A stretch of DNA of 64,000 bases from Paenibacillus cymbidii (GTDB lineage: Bacteria; Bacillota; Bacilli; Paenibacillales; NBRC-103111), in assembly GCF_004764705.1 (NCBI RefSeq), contig NZ_SHLX01000008.1:240294-304293 (forward strand), read 5' to 3'. The position numbers were made by a program, and so were the translations under genes. Shown here piece after piece: positions 50,553 to 60,143 of this stretch (position 1 is the stretch's first letter; every line of letters begins with the position of its first letter). The notes below the pieces were generated by a model. That model saw nothing but the letters and a program-made list of their open reading frames with translations. It was not told the origin of the DNA and did not search any database.

Positions 50553-51755
50553 ATGACGGAACAGGAACAGGCGGCGCTGCCGTTCGGGCTGCGCCCCGTC
50601 ATCAATGCCGCCGGCACGATGACGTATCTCGGCGCTTCGCGCGTCGCCCCGCGCGTCATCGACGCCATGTCGCGCGTGCTGCCGGCGTTCGTCAACATGA
50701 GCGACTTGCAGCGGCGGGCCAGCCGCGTCATCGCCCGGGCGACGGGCGGCGAAGCCGGCTGCGTTACGGCCAGCGCGGCGGCGGGCATCTCCGTCGCCGT
50801 TGCGGCATGTATGACCGGCGACGATTTGTATCGGATCGAACAACTGCCGGACACGCTGGACGGCAAGAGCGAAGTAATCGTGCAGAAAGGCCATGTCGTC
50901 GGCTACGGCGCTTCTTTGTCGCAGGCGATCCGGCTAACCGGCGCGACGTGCATTGAGATCGGCGCCGTCAGCGGCTGCGCCGGCTATCAACTGCGCGGCG
51001 CGATCAACGAACGTACGGCCGCTGTCGTTTATGTCGTGTCGCACCATACCGTGCAAACCGGCATGATCGGCTTGCGCGACTGCTGCGCGATGGCGGCGGA
51101 ATACGGCGTGCCGGTCATTGTCGACGCCGCCTCTGAGTACGATTTGACCGGCTTTCTCGCCGCCGGCGCGGCGCTTGCGATCTACAGCGGCCACAAGTTT
51201 CTCGGCGGGCCGACTAGCGGCATCATCGCCGGGCGCAAGCCGCTGGTCCGCACCTGCTACATGCAGGAAAAAGGCATCGGCCGCGGCATGAAAGTCGGCA
51301 AGGAAAGCATCGTCGGCGCGATGGAAGCGCTCGAGGCGTGGCTTGCGCGCGACGCGGACGCGATCCGGGCCGCCGAGGAGGCGCGGATCGCCCGCGCGGA
51401 GCAAACGCTCGGCGCGCTGGAAGGCATGCGCGTCTTCCGGATTGCCGACCCGACGGGCAATCCGATTGTGCGGCTCGCCGTTGCGCCGGACCCGCTGCGC
51501 TGCGGGCTCGACGCGTCGGCGCTGAGCCGGCTGCTGGCCGCAGGCGAACCGTCGGTGCGGGTGCGCGCCCATGAAGCCGAGCTCGGCTATTTCCAGCTCG
51601 ATCCGTGCAATGTGACGGACGAAGAAATGGACGTCGTCTGCGCGCGCATCGCCGAATTGGTGCGCGGCGAGCGAAGCAAAACGTCGGGGGCGGCTCCGAC
51701 CGCCCCTACGCCTGCCGACGCGGCGCTGGCCGATTTGCTTCGCTGGCCGGACTAA
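50553..51755 (+). CDS. SelA-like PLP-dependent enzyme
   Basis: 400 aa, fold type I PLP enzyme related to SelA and D-glucosaminate-6-phosphate ammonia-lyase (DgaE). The PLP Lys is in IYSGHKFLGGPTSGIIAG, and the cofactor Asp in VPVIVDAASEYDLTGF. The beginning RPVINAAGTMTYLGASRVAPRVIDAM is typical of this group. It is 13 nt ahead of an amidohydrolase with which such genes are commonly paired. True SelA would need selenocysteine genes, which are not nearby. An amino-sugar acid substrate is plausible. Confidence 0.85.
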   Translation: MTEQEQAALPFGLRPVINAAGTMTYLGASRVAPRVIDAMSRVLPAFVNMSDLQRRASRVIARATGGEAGCVTASAAAGISVAVAACMTGDDLYRIEQLPDTLDGKSEVIVQKGHVVGYGASLSQAIRLTGATCIEIGAVSGCAGYQLRGAINERTAAVVYVVSHHTVQTGMIGLRDCCAMAAEYGVPVIVDAASEYDLTGFLAAGAALAIYSGHKFLGGPTSGIIAGRKPLVRTCYMQEKGIGRGMKVGKESIVGAMEALEAWLARDADAIRAAEEARIARAEQTLGALEGMRVFRIADPTGNPIVRLAVAPDPLRCGLDASALSRLLAAGEPSVRVRAHEAELGYFQLDPCNVTDEEMDVVCARIAELVRGERSKTSGAAPTAPTPADAALADLLRWPD

Positions 51756-51768
51756 AGGAGGAATTCGT

Positions 51769-52938
51769 TTGCCCGCTTTACTATTGAAACAGGCGACGCT
51801 GTTCGGCTTCGGGCTCGGCGGCGCATCCGCTGCCGAACCGGCTTCCGCCGTCGACATCCTGATCGACGAGCGTGGTTTCGTCGCCGCCGTCGGGCCAACC
51901 CTTGCGCCGCCGGCCGGCGCCGAAGTCATTGACTTGCGCGGCTGCCATCTGTCGCCCGGCTGGATCGACATGCACGCGCACGTATACGACGGCGTCTCCA
52001 ACATTGGCTTGAACCCGGACGACATCGGCCCGGCTACCGGCGTCACCGGCATCGTCGATGCGGGCAGCGCGGGCGCCGCCAATTACGCCGGGCTGCGCGA
52101 TTATGTCATCGCCCCGCGGCCTTATCCGATCGTCGCTTTCCTTAATGTCGGCCTGATCGGGCTGACTTACGCCAGCCAGGTGAGCGAGCTCGACAGCATG
52201 GACAAGCTGAATGTCGACCGGCTGCTCGCCTGCATCGATGCCAACCGCGATACGATCAAAGGCATCAAGCTGCGGGCGAGCGGCGTCATCCTGCGCGGCT
52301 GGGGCATCGACATCGTCAAGCTGGCCCGCCGAGCCGCCGACGAAGCCGATCTGCCGCTGATGATTCATGTCGGAGAACCGCTGCCGCTGCTCGAGGACAT
52401 CCTCGACGTGCTCGCCGAAGGCGACATCGTGACGCATATTTACCATGGCAAACGGTTCGGCCTGTTCAACCGGCGCGGCCTTATCCCGCAGGCGGAACGC
52501 GCCCGCGAGCGCGGCGTGCTGTTCGACGTCGGCCACGGCGCCGCCAGCTTCAGCTTCGCCGTCGCCGAACGTGCGATCGCGCTTGGCTTCACGCCGCACA
52601 CGATCGGCACCGACCTGCACGCGCGCAACATCGGCGGCCCCGTCTGGGACATGCCGGCGACGATGTCCAAGCTGCTGGCCGCCGGCCTGCCGCTGGCCGA
52701 CGTGATTCGCGCGTCGTCGACCGTGCCGGCCGGGCTGCTCGGGCTTGAAACATACGCGAACGGCCTGATCGGCGCACCCGCCCGCTTCACTGCCTTCGAC
52801 CTGACGCACGAGCCGGTCGAGGTCGCCGATTCCGAAGGTGTCGCGCGTACGCTGCGCACGTTCATCCGGCCGCGGGCCGCGATCGTCGGCGCCCGCCACT
52901 GGCGCGCGGAAAGCCGGCTGCTGCGCTGTTCGAAATAA
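51769..52938 (+). CDS. Amidohydrolase/deacetylase family metallohydrolase
   Basis: 389 aa, amidohydrolase TIM barrel of the EF_0837/AHA_3915 type. Metal ligands are visible: HxH in GWIDMHAHVYDG, a Lys in TIKGIKLRASG, His in LPLMIHVGEP and THIYHGKRF, and Asp in TIGTDLHARNIGG. TTG 51769 follows AAAGGAGG at 7 nt. It probably removes an acyl group from an amino-sugar or amino-acid derivative, working with the SelA-like enzyme. Its stop codon (52936-52938) lies inside the first hairpin of repeat copy C. Confidence 0.87.
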   Translation: MPALLLKQATLFGFGLGGASAAEPASAVDILIDERGFVAAVGPTLAPPAGAEVIDLRGCHLSPGWIDMHAHVYDGVSNIGLNPDDIGPATGVTGIVDAGSAGAANYAGLRDYVIAPRPYPIVAFLNVGLIGLTYASQVSELDSMDKLNVDRLLACIDANRDTIKGIKLRASGVILRGWGIDIVKLARRAADEADLPLMIHVGEPLPLLEDILDVLAEGDIVTHIYHGKRFGLFNRRGLIPQAERARERGVLFDVGHGAASFSFAVAERAIALGFTPHTIGTDLHARNIGGPVWDMPATMSKLLAAGLPLADVIRASSTVPAGLLGLETYANGLIGAPARFTAFDLTHEPVEVADSEGVARTLRTFIRPRAAIVGARHWRAESRLLRCSK

Positions 52939-53124
52939 GTCATGTTTAATTGGCTATTGCGCCAAAATGAGCGGACAGTAAAGAAATAACCAGTGATTTC
53001 ACTGGTTATTTTCGTAGAAACAGGCCAGTTCGGGGCCGTTTAGTCGAAATAGCCAGCGTTTTCGCTGGCTATTTCGAACGAAGCGAGGAAAATGAGGCAA
53101 ATAAGCCATTTTTCACGGCCTATT
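52934..53124. repeat. Four-hairpin repeat element, copy C
   Basis: Hairpins: degenerate II (52934-52958), I (52985-53010), I (53048-53073, arm AATAGCCAGCG with matching change on the other side) and II (53100-53124). Spacing is 51, 63 and 52 bp. The G-to-A and T-to-C changes in type I arms are compensated on the opposite arm (CAGCG/CGCTG, AATAACC/GGTTATT), showing selection for pairing. It lies between convergent genes. Confidence 0.9.
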
Positions 53125-53196
53125 TTGCGAGGAGACTCGTTCGGGAACGCTTCAAGCGCTATTCCTGGCCTCCCCGACGAGGGCTGGCGAACTTTT

Positions 53197-55686
53197 TCAC
53201 CACGGCCGCTCCAGAAAATCCGTCTCAACGACGGGCAACGACGCATCCTGCGGGATACGAAACGTTTTGATTTCGCAAGGACCAAACTCCGCCTCGATGA
53301 CACGGTTCCATATCGGCAGCGTCACTTTCGCCCGGGTTGCGGTATGGTTCGTCTCATAACAGCGGACAATCAAATCTTCATTGTCCTCCGCCTTCTTCAT
53401 CGCACTGACGATAATATTGTCCCGATCAACGGCAATATAACTGTCTTGCTGCGGCAAATCTCCCGGATGATACGTTTCGATCACCGGAATGGGCGGCTGG
53501 TTCAGTTCAGCCGCACGTTTGACGGTTCCGGCCTGCCTCCAGTCTCCCTCATGCGGCAGCAGCACATACGTGAAATGCTGGATGCCTTGATCCATAAACG
53601 TATAATAGCCATCCGGATCCGGAACCTCGCCCGCATCATGGGCATAGATCGGGCTGCGCAGGACAGTCATGTTCATGTTGGGACCATGCGCGTCAAACGA
53701 ATATTTCCCATCGTTCAGGATACTCAACCCATAAAGCAAAGCGCCGCCGTTCGCCGTTCCGGACTGATCGAACCAGCTTAGTCCCGGCACCTCGTCTCCG
53801 TTGTTTGTTCGTTCTATCGTGCCATACGGAATTTCGTACGTCGTTTTATCCGTATCGATGTTGACCGGAAATCGCAGTTTCAGCATCTTCCACTGCTCTC
53901 GCCAATCGACCGTCACGTTTACTTCCACATGATTCAGCTCTTTGTATAAGGTAAAATGCTGGATGACACGGGACCCGCCGTATGCGGACTCCACCCGGAT
54001 CACCGATTTCACCGGGCCGTGTTCCACCCTGCGCACCCGGGTCGCAGTAAACGTTCCGATTTCCTGCTCGAATCGCTCCACGCCGTGACTCCAGGTATCG
54101 CTAAGATCCTCGATAACTACCGGCTGCGCCGCCGGCCCGCGAAACAGCTCCACCTGCTTCCGCTTGTCGAACAGATTCGTCATCCATCCCGTGCGCGGGT
54201 CAAGCTCCAGGCGCAACCCGTCGTTTTCCATCCGATGATCGGTCGCATCGACCGGGGAAAACGCGATTAAAGCGCCAACTGGATTCGCCGAAACGACCCG
54301 ATATGTCCGGTAGCCTAACGCCGGCAGCTCGGCAATAAAGCTCAACCGCTGCCGCCAGACGGTGGAAGACGACGATTTGACCCGCTGGATCGGAACTTGC
54401 TTCCCGTCTTCGTCCAGCAAAAGATCGGTATCGATAAAGCTGTGAAACTCGCGGCCATACCCAAAGTGGCCGAATTCCAGCTCCACGTTAGTTTTCGTCG
54501 GCCACGAATGCGGATTAAACACCACGATCGGTTTCATCCGCTCTTCGGGATCGATCCGGATGCGCCATGAAATCGATTGCAGCGCGTCGTTGAGCGCCCG
54601 TCCCGCAATGGCGTTCGCTTCGCCGTACGAGTCGCGGGCATCCTGCTCGTATACGGCTTCGATGGCAGAGCCGGGCAATATATCGTGAAATTGGTTGAAC
54701 AACACGTTTTTCCATGCCTGCCCCATTCGGTCCGGATACAACTGACCGGTGACTTGCTCAGCAACGATCGCATATTTTTCTGTGGCAACCAGCAGTTGTT
54801 CGGCTTTGCGGTTCCAACGCTTCACGTCGGATTGCACGCTGTAGCAGCCTTTCGCGTGCATCTGCAGCTCATCGCGAAGAATGGGAATCCCTTCTCTGTC
54901 CACCTGCGCAAAATAGCGATCGGGGGAACTGAACACAAGCTCCGGATAGCGAGAATCCTCGTTCCATTTCATAATCGCTTCGATATTTTGTTTGGTCGGG
55001 CCTCCGCCATGATTGCCCACGCCGAAAAACAGCAGTTGGTCATGCCGCGAAGATCGTTCCAGCTTGTGTTTGACGTAATAGTCCAAGGCCGCTTCGAACG
55101 CCCCCGGAATCTCTCCCATCGAAAGATGGGTGTAAAATGGAATGCGATGCGCGAGTACGCGGGATCCGTCGTCCGATTCCCACCAGAACAGGTCCGTTGC
55201 CAGCCGCTTTTCATGTTCGCCGGGCCGCATGAACACATAGCGGTCCATCCCGCTTTTTTGCAATAGCTGCGGCAGCATCGCATGGTGCCCGAAGCTGTCG
55301 ACATTGTAGCCAACCGTGCACAGGACCCCGAATTTCTCCTGAAAATAGCGCTGCCCGTACAACCCCTGACGCACGAACGACTCCCCGCCCGGCAAGTTGC
55401 AGTCCGCCTGCACCCACCAGCCGCCGCACAACACCCAGCGCCCCTCGGCTACGCGCTGCCTGATTTCCTGAAACATGCGAGGCTCGTTATTTTCGATCCA
55501 TTCATAGATCGCCGCGGTGCTTGACGTGAAAATAAAATCCTCATATTCCATCATCCGGTCCAGTGCGGAACGAAACGTCGCTTTCACCTCCTGGAAGCCT
55601 TCCTGCCACCGCCACAGCCATACCGGATCCAAATGAGCGTTGCCGATCATATGAAGCTTCTTCTTATTCACAATAAACGTCTCCAT
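53197..55686 (-). CDS. Alpha-mannosidase, GH38
   Basis: 829-aa glycosidase cleaving alpha-mannosides by retention. The Zn site is in MIGNAHLDPVWLW (His and Asp), and the nucleophile is probably Asp in YNVDSFGHHAMLPQ. The C-terminal beta domains with SWFDQSGTANGGALLYGLSILNDGKYSFDAHG are typical of GH38. It has no signal peptide, so it acts in the cytoplasm on imported oligosaccharides. GTG 55668, with GGAG nine nt upstream, is a good alternative start. It diverges from the gene at 55771. Confidence 0.93.
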   Translation of the reverse strand: METFIVNKKKLHMIGNAHLDPVWLWRWQEGFQEVKATFRSALDRMMEYEDFIFTSSTAAIYEWIENNEPRMFQEIRQRVAEGRWVLCGGWWVQADCNLPGGESFVRQGLYGQRYFQEKFGVLCTVGYNVDSFGHHAMLPQLLQKSGMDRYVFMRPGEHEKRLATDLFWWESDDGSRVLAHRIPFYTHLSMGEIPGAFEAALDYYVKHKLERSSRHDQLLFFGVGNHGGGPTKQNIEAIMKWNEDSRYPELVFSSPDRYFAQVDREGIPILRDELQMHAKGCYSVQSDVKRWNRKAEQLLVATEKYAIVAEQVTGQLYPDRMGQAWKNVLFNQFHDILPGSAIEAVYEQDARDSYGEANAIAGRALNDALQSISWRIRIDPEERMKPIVVFNPHSWPTKTNVELEFGHFGYGREFHSFIDTDLLLDEDGKQVPIQRVKSSSSTVWRQRLSFIAELPALGYRTYRVVSANPVGALIAFSPVDATDHRMENDGLRLELDPRTGWMTNLFDKRKQVELFRGPAAQPVVIEDLSDTWSHGVERFEQEIGTFTATRVRRVEHGPVKSVIRVESAYGGSRVIQHFTLYKELNHVEVNVTVDWREQWKMLKLRFPVNIDTDKTTYEIPYGTIERTNNGDEVPGLSWFDQSGTANGGALLYGLSILNDGKYSFDAHGPNMNMTVLRSPIYAHDAGEVPDPDGYYTFMDQGIQHFTYVLLPHEGDWRQAGTVKRAAELNQPPIPVIETYHPGDLPQQDSYIAVDRDNIIVSAMKKAEDNEDLIVRCYETNHTATRAKVTLPIWNRVIEAEFGPCEIKTFRIPQDASLPVVETDFLERPW

Positions 55687-55770
55687 TCAATCAGATTCGT
55701 TTCAACCATTGCTTGTTCCTCTACTATAATTGTATTTTATAATAAGACAAGGCATGACAAGGAGGAAATT

Positions 55771-57402
55771 TTGCCAATGATCCGCAATTCAAGCGATCTT
55801 AATCGAGTCAACATTATCAATTTTATTCGCGGTGTCGAACCTCGACTGCCGATGGATCTGCTGGAGCCGGTACGTGAGCAGATCGCGCTCGTTCAGCGTC
55901 ACGGCTTAAGCGCTTCCTGGCTCATCCAGTACGATGCGCTCATCGACCCGGCCTTTGCCGGTTATTTGCGCGAGCATCTCGACAACCGCCAGGAAATTGG
56001 CGCCTGGTTCGAGGTCGTGCAGCCGCTGGCGGAACAAGCGGGCATTCCATGGAGAGGGCGGTTCCCGTGGGATTGGCATGCTCACGTCGGTTTTTCGGTC
56101 GGCTACTCGCCCGCGGAGCGGGAGCGGCTGGCCGATGTGTTCATGGACGAGTTCAGAGCGCAGTTCGGCCGCTATCCGCAATCCGTCGGTTCGTGGTTTA
56201 TCGACGCGCACCTGCTTGGTTACCTCGCCGACCGTTACGGTATCGTCGCCTCCTGCAACTGCAAAGATCAATGGGGAACGGACGGCTATACCCTCTGGGG
56301 CGGGTACTACAATCAAGCCTACTATCCGAGCCGCTTCAACGGCTTTATGCCGGCTCAAACCGCTGCCAACCAGATCCCGGTTCCGGTCTTCCGCATGCTC
56401 GGCAGCGACCCGATCTACCAATACGACGCCAATGTCGGCGAGAACGGTCAAGGCGTCGTGACGCTGGAGCCGGTTTATACGGGCAGCGGCGGTGGCGGCG
56501 GCATCCCGGAATGGGTGCGCTGGTTTTTTGACGTCAATTTCCGCGAGGACCAAGTTTCGTTCGGTTATGCCCAGGTCGGCCAGGAAAATTCGTTTGGCTG
56601 GGAGCTGATGAAGAACGGGCTGATCGATCAGGTTGAGCTTCTTGCAGAGTGGCAAACGGCCGGCAAGCTGACGGTGGAAACGTTGGCCGAATCGGCTCGC
56701 CGCTACAAGGAGCAATACACAGTGACTCCCGCTTCCTCCATCTGCGCCCTGCACGACTGGAAACAGGAAGAGCGCCAATCCGTCTGGTTCAACAATCGCA
56801 ACTACCGGCTCAATCTGTTCCGCGAGCGCAACACCGTCCGGATTCGCGACATTCATCTGTTCGACGAAACCTACGCGGAACGATACTTGCGCGACGTATG
56901 CGAAACGAAGGACTGCATTTACGACACGCTGCCGGTTCTGGACGGAGCGCGCTGGAGCGGCAATTCCATCCTGGCCGGCATCGAACCGCACGTAACCGAC
57001 GAGCGCGGCGCATCCGTTCCGGCATCCGTCCGCTCGCTGCGGGTGGACGAATCCGTACCGGAGCAACTCGCCATCATACTCGGCATCGAAAACGGAGCTT
57101 CGGCCGGCGGTACGCTGGCGATCACATGCGCGGAAACCGGCATCACGATCCGTTCCGACTTCACGGGATGGGAATTGCCGATGAAATGGGCCACAACGCC
57201 GGAGCTGCCGGAGATCCGGGGTCGGAACGACGGTTTGCGTTACATTTACAACGGACATTCCTATTTCCTCGAATGCAAGGACGGCATTCTAATTACGCGT
57301 GTGCCACTGTCAAACGATCCTGCAGGCAAGCCGTTGTCCGCACAATACGTGCTCCGTCCGAACGGCAGGGAGCTGACGCTTGCGCTCAACAGGGGGAACT
57401 AA
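55771..57402 (+). CDS. Unrecognised enzyme-like protein beside the GH38 gene
   Basis: About 543 aa, no signal peptide. The first ~330 residues have a barrel-like pattern similar in style to NodB-type polysaccharide deacetylases (EIGAWFEVVQPLAEQAGIPWRGRFPWDWHAHVGFSVGYSPAERERLADVFMDEFRAQFGRYPQSVGSWFIDAHLLGYLADRYGI), but I cannot place a confirmed metal triad. The C-terminal 200 residues look like beta-rich domains. TTG 55771, 5 nt after AAGGAGG, is preferred; ATG 55777 is 11 nt away. Divergent from the alpha-mannosidase and followed by an AraC regulator, so a role in mannoside or glycan use is inferred. Confidence 0.75.
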   Translation: MPMIRNSSDLNRVNIINFIRGVEPRLPMDLLEPVREQIALVQRHGLSASWLIQYDALIDPAFAGYLREHLDNRQEIGAWFEVVQPLAEQAGIPWRGRFPWDWHAHVGFSVGYSPAERERLADVFMDEFRAQFGRYPQSVGSWFIDAHLLGYLADRYGIVASCNCKDQWGTDGYTLWGGYYNQAYYPSRFNGFMPAQTAANQIPVPVFRMLGSDPIYQYDANVGENGQGVVTLEPVYTGSGGGGGIPEWVRWFFDVNFREDQVSFGYAQVGQENSFGWELMKNGLIDQVELLAEWQTAGKLTVETLAESARRYKEQYTVTPASSICALHDWKQEERQSVWFNNRNYRLNLFRERNTVRIRDIHLFDETYAERYLRDVCETKDCIYDTLPVLDGARWSGNSILAGIEPHVTDERGASVPASVRSLRVDESVPEQLAIILGIENGASAGGTLAITCAETGITIRSDFTGWELPMKWATTPELPEIRGRNDGLRYIYNGHSYFLECKDGILITRVPLSNDPAGKPLSAQYVLRPNGRELTLALNRGN

Positions 57403-57480
57403 TCGCAATTTTTCCCACCGCTTGACGGGAGCACGGCAAACGCATACAATAGCGATACTTTTCCACGGGAGGTCCAAAGC

Positions 57481-59862
57481 ATGCTGCGCACAATGCTCCA
57501 TCGGCGAAAAAGCGTCATCCTCACCTGGACGCTTTCCTATGCTGCCGTATTGCTGCTGCCGCTGGCCATCAGCTTGTTCGTCTACTTCGTCTCCAGCCGG
57601 ACGCTGGAGAGCGAAATTCACCAGGCGAACCGTTCGCTGCTCAGCCAGGTGCGGGAAGTGGCCGACGGCTATTTCCAGTCGATGGAGCGGCTCAGTTTTG
57701 AGATGACGTGGAACGTGCGCATCCAGGACCTGCTTTATTCCGGCAAATACTCCTCCTACCCGGAAGAATACCCGTACGATTTATTCGTCATTTCGAAAGA
57801 TATGTCCCGCTACAAAGATGCGTATAAATCGGTCGACCTGTTCTATTTGTACCTGAAGAAAGACAATACCGTCGTCATGCCGACGCTGGTCCGCGAAGGC
57901 CAATATGCGTTCAACCTGCTGCACAAGGTGCCGGGGTTCAGCTACGAGGCGTGGCAGGAAATCGTCCGCCTCGACGACTTCAAAGGCTACCTGCCGATGA
58001 CGCGTATCACCGAAGACGGCAAGCAGCGGGCTACGATTGCCTTCATTACAAGCTACAAGCCGGACAAGGAAACATCTCCCGCGGTCAACGTCGTCATGAT
58101 CGACGCCTCCCGCATCGTCGGAGCGATCGAAAACGTGGAGCTGTTCAGCAAAGGCCATGTGTTCATCGTCGACGAGTCGCGCCATGTGCTGGTTTCGAAC
58201 AACGGGGCCGATGCGGCGGCGGCGCGTATCCCCTACGAGCAAATGACCGATCCTTCCGGCTCCGACTACATGACGGTCGACGGCAAAAAGTACGAATTGC
58301 TATATTTGAAATCGGCTACCTCCCCATCGCTCACCTACGTCTCGATGATCCCGAGCGGACTGTACTGGCAGAAGGCCAAGCTCGTCCGCAACCTGACGAT
58401 GATTTGCTCCGCGATCAGCCTGCTCGGCGGCGCGCTCATCGCCCTGTTCTTCCTGCGCAAAAATTACAATCCCGTCCGCCGGCTCGTCCAGGCGCTGTCC
58501 GGCAAGTCGGGCATCGGCTACGGCAAGGAAACCGACGAATTCCAGTTCATTCAGAACGCATACGACAACACCGCGGCCAAAATGGATACCGTCCTGCTGC
58601 AGATGGAGCAGCAGCGTCATGCGCTTCGCTCCAACTTCATCGCCCGGCTGCTGAAAGGCAGGTTCGACGAACGCATTCCGATCGACGAATCGCTCGCCAC
58701 CTTCGACATGCATTTCGACTCCGACGATTTTGCCGTTATGCTGCTTTATCTGGAATCCGGCGACGAATTTTACAGCCGCGTCGAAACGACGGCCCCGGTC
58801 GACAAACGCAAGCTGCTCCAGTTTATCGTCACCAATGTGATGGAGGAGCTCGCAAGCCGGCACCATCTGGGCTACGTCGCGGAGATGGACGATACGTTCG
58901 CCTGCCTGATCAACTTGCGCGGAACGGAATCGCCGGAAGACCGCGCCGCCGAGCTGCGGCACATCGCCCAGGAGGCGAACCGTTTTCTGACCGACCATTA
59001 CCGGCTCGTCTTTACGTTTTCGCTCAGCGGCATTCACCGCGATGCGAGCCGCATTCCCGCTGCTTACGCCGAAGCGCTCGACGCAATGGAATACAAGCTC
59101 GTGATGGGCGCCAAAGATGTGTTCAGCTTCGAGGACGTGCGGCGGCAGACGGCGGCGGACAACGAGCCGGGCTTTTATTATCCGCTGCAAGTGGAGCAGC
59201 AGCTCATCAACGCGATGAAAATCGGCGACTACGACAAAGGAAAAGCGACGCTGGACGGCATTTTCGAGCAAAATTTCCACCGCCCGGCCGTATCGATCGC
59301 ATACGCCCGCTGCCTGATGGTTAACCTAGCCAGTACCATGATCAAAACGGTCGGCGAAATCGGCAGCGTGCAGGACAGCTTCCTCGTGCAGCACCCGAAA
59401 CGGATCGAACGGTTCCTCGCCTGCCGCACGATCCAGGAAATGCAGGAGCAGTTGACGTCGCTGCTCGGCACGGTGTGCGAGTACACGGCGGAGCGCAGAA
59501 AACAGCATATGCAGGAATCGAAGGCGCAGGCGATGGACAAACGCATCCGCGCCATCGTCGAGCTGATCGACCGCACCTATATGAACGTGAACCTTAACAT
59601 TTCGTTGATCGGCGATCATTTCGACATGAAGCCGGCCTACTTGTCCAAGCTGTTCAAGGACCATACCGGCGAAGGGCTGCTCGACCACATCAACCGCACG
59701 CGGATCGCGCATGCCAAACGGCTGATGGCCGCCAGCCACCGCAACGTTAATGAACTGTACGCCGAAGTCGGCTTCAACGATGTGAATGCTTTTATCCGCA
59801 TGTTCAAAAAATATGAAGGCATCACACCCGGCAAATTCCGCGAAACCGTTTCGGATTCGTAG
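57481..59862 (+). CDS. Membrane-bound AraC family regulator (YesS type)
   Basis: 793 aa. Transmembrane helices near 15-38 and 300-322 flank an extracytoplasmic sensor domain of the dCache type. The cytoplasmic part has a HAMP-like linker, then an unassigned region. The C-terminal double HTH of AraC (INRTRIAHAKRLMAASHRNVNELYAEVGFNDVNAFIRMFKKYEGITPGKFRE) is complete. Such proteins sense a sugar outside the cell or its binding protein and activate the neighbouring importer, here 60144-63846. GGGAGG precedes the ATG. Confidence 0.92.
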   Translation: MLRTMLHRRKSVILTWTLSYAAVLLLPLAISLFVYFVSSRTLESEIHQANRSLLSQVREVADGYFQSMERLSFEMTWNVRIQDLLYSGKYSSYPEEYPYDLFVISKDMSRYKDAYKSVDLFYLYLKKDNTVVMPTLVREGQYAFNLLHKVPGFSYEAWQEIVRLDDFKGYLPMTRITEDGKQRATIAFITSYKPDKETSPAVNVVMIDASRIVGAIENVELFSKGHVFIVDESRHVLVSNNGADAAAARIPYEQMTDPSGSDYMTVDGKKYELLYLKSATSPSLTYVSMIPSGLYWQKAKLVRNLTMICSAISLLGGALIALFFLRKNYNPVRRLVQALSGKSGIGYGKETDEFQFIQNAYDNTAAKMDTVLLQMEQQRHALRSNFIARLLKGRFDERIPIDESLATFDMHFDSDDFAVMLLYLESGDEFYSRVETTAPVDKRKLLQFIVTNVMEELASRHHLGYVAEMDDTFACLINLRGTESPEDRAAELRHIAQEANRFLTDHYRLVFTFSLSGIHRDASRIPAAYAEALDAMEYKLVMGAKDVFSFEDVRRQTAADNEPGFYYPLQVEQQLINAMKIGDYDKGKATLDGIFEQNFHRPAVSIAYARCLMVNLASTMIKTVGEIGSVQDSFLVQHPKRIERFLACRTIQEMQEQLTSLLGTVCEYTAERRKQHMQESKAQAMDKRIRAIVELIDRTYMNVNLNISLIGDHFDMKPAYLSKLFKDHTGEGLLDHINRTRIAHAKRLMAASHRNVNELYAEVGFNDVNAFIRMFKKYEGITPGKFRETVSDS

Positions 59863-59888
59863 CTTGTTTGGTGCAAATTGTTCAATTA

Positions 59889-60047
59889 CGCGATGCGATT
59901 GGCGATTTTGCCGATTGCGTCGCTCCTGTCTACGCGCCAACGGGCATGGATGCGTCCGGAGCCGGCAAAAAAATACGCGATCGTATTGTCCGTTTTGTTG
60001 ATCGTGGCGGAATAATTCGCGATCGGTTTGGCGATTTTCCCCGATTG
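59889..60047 (+). repeat. Direct repeat upstream of the lplA-like gene (candidate AraC sites)
   Basis: CGCGAT-N4-TTGGCGATTTT-N-CCGATTG at 59889-59917 recurs with small changes at 60018-60047, 129 bp apart. It lies in the 280-nt gap between the AraC gene and the binding-protein gene, and such direct repeats suit an AraC-type activator. Nothing else is seen in this gap. Confidence 0.4.
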
Positions 60048-60143
60048 AGCAATTGTAAACGCTGTCATACGATGGACCCAAGAGATCGCCAGCCGGTCTC
60101 GACCACACCGGATCATACCGGATATTCGAAGGAGGGCATCCAT

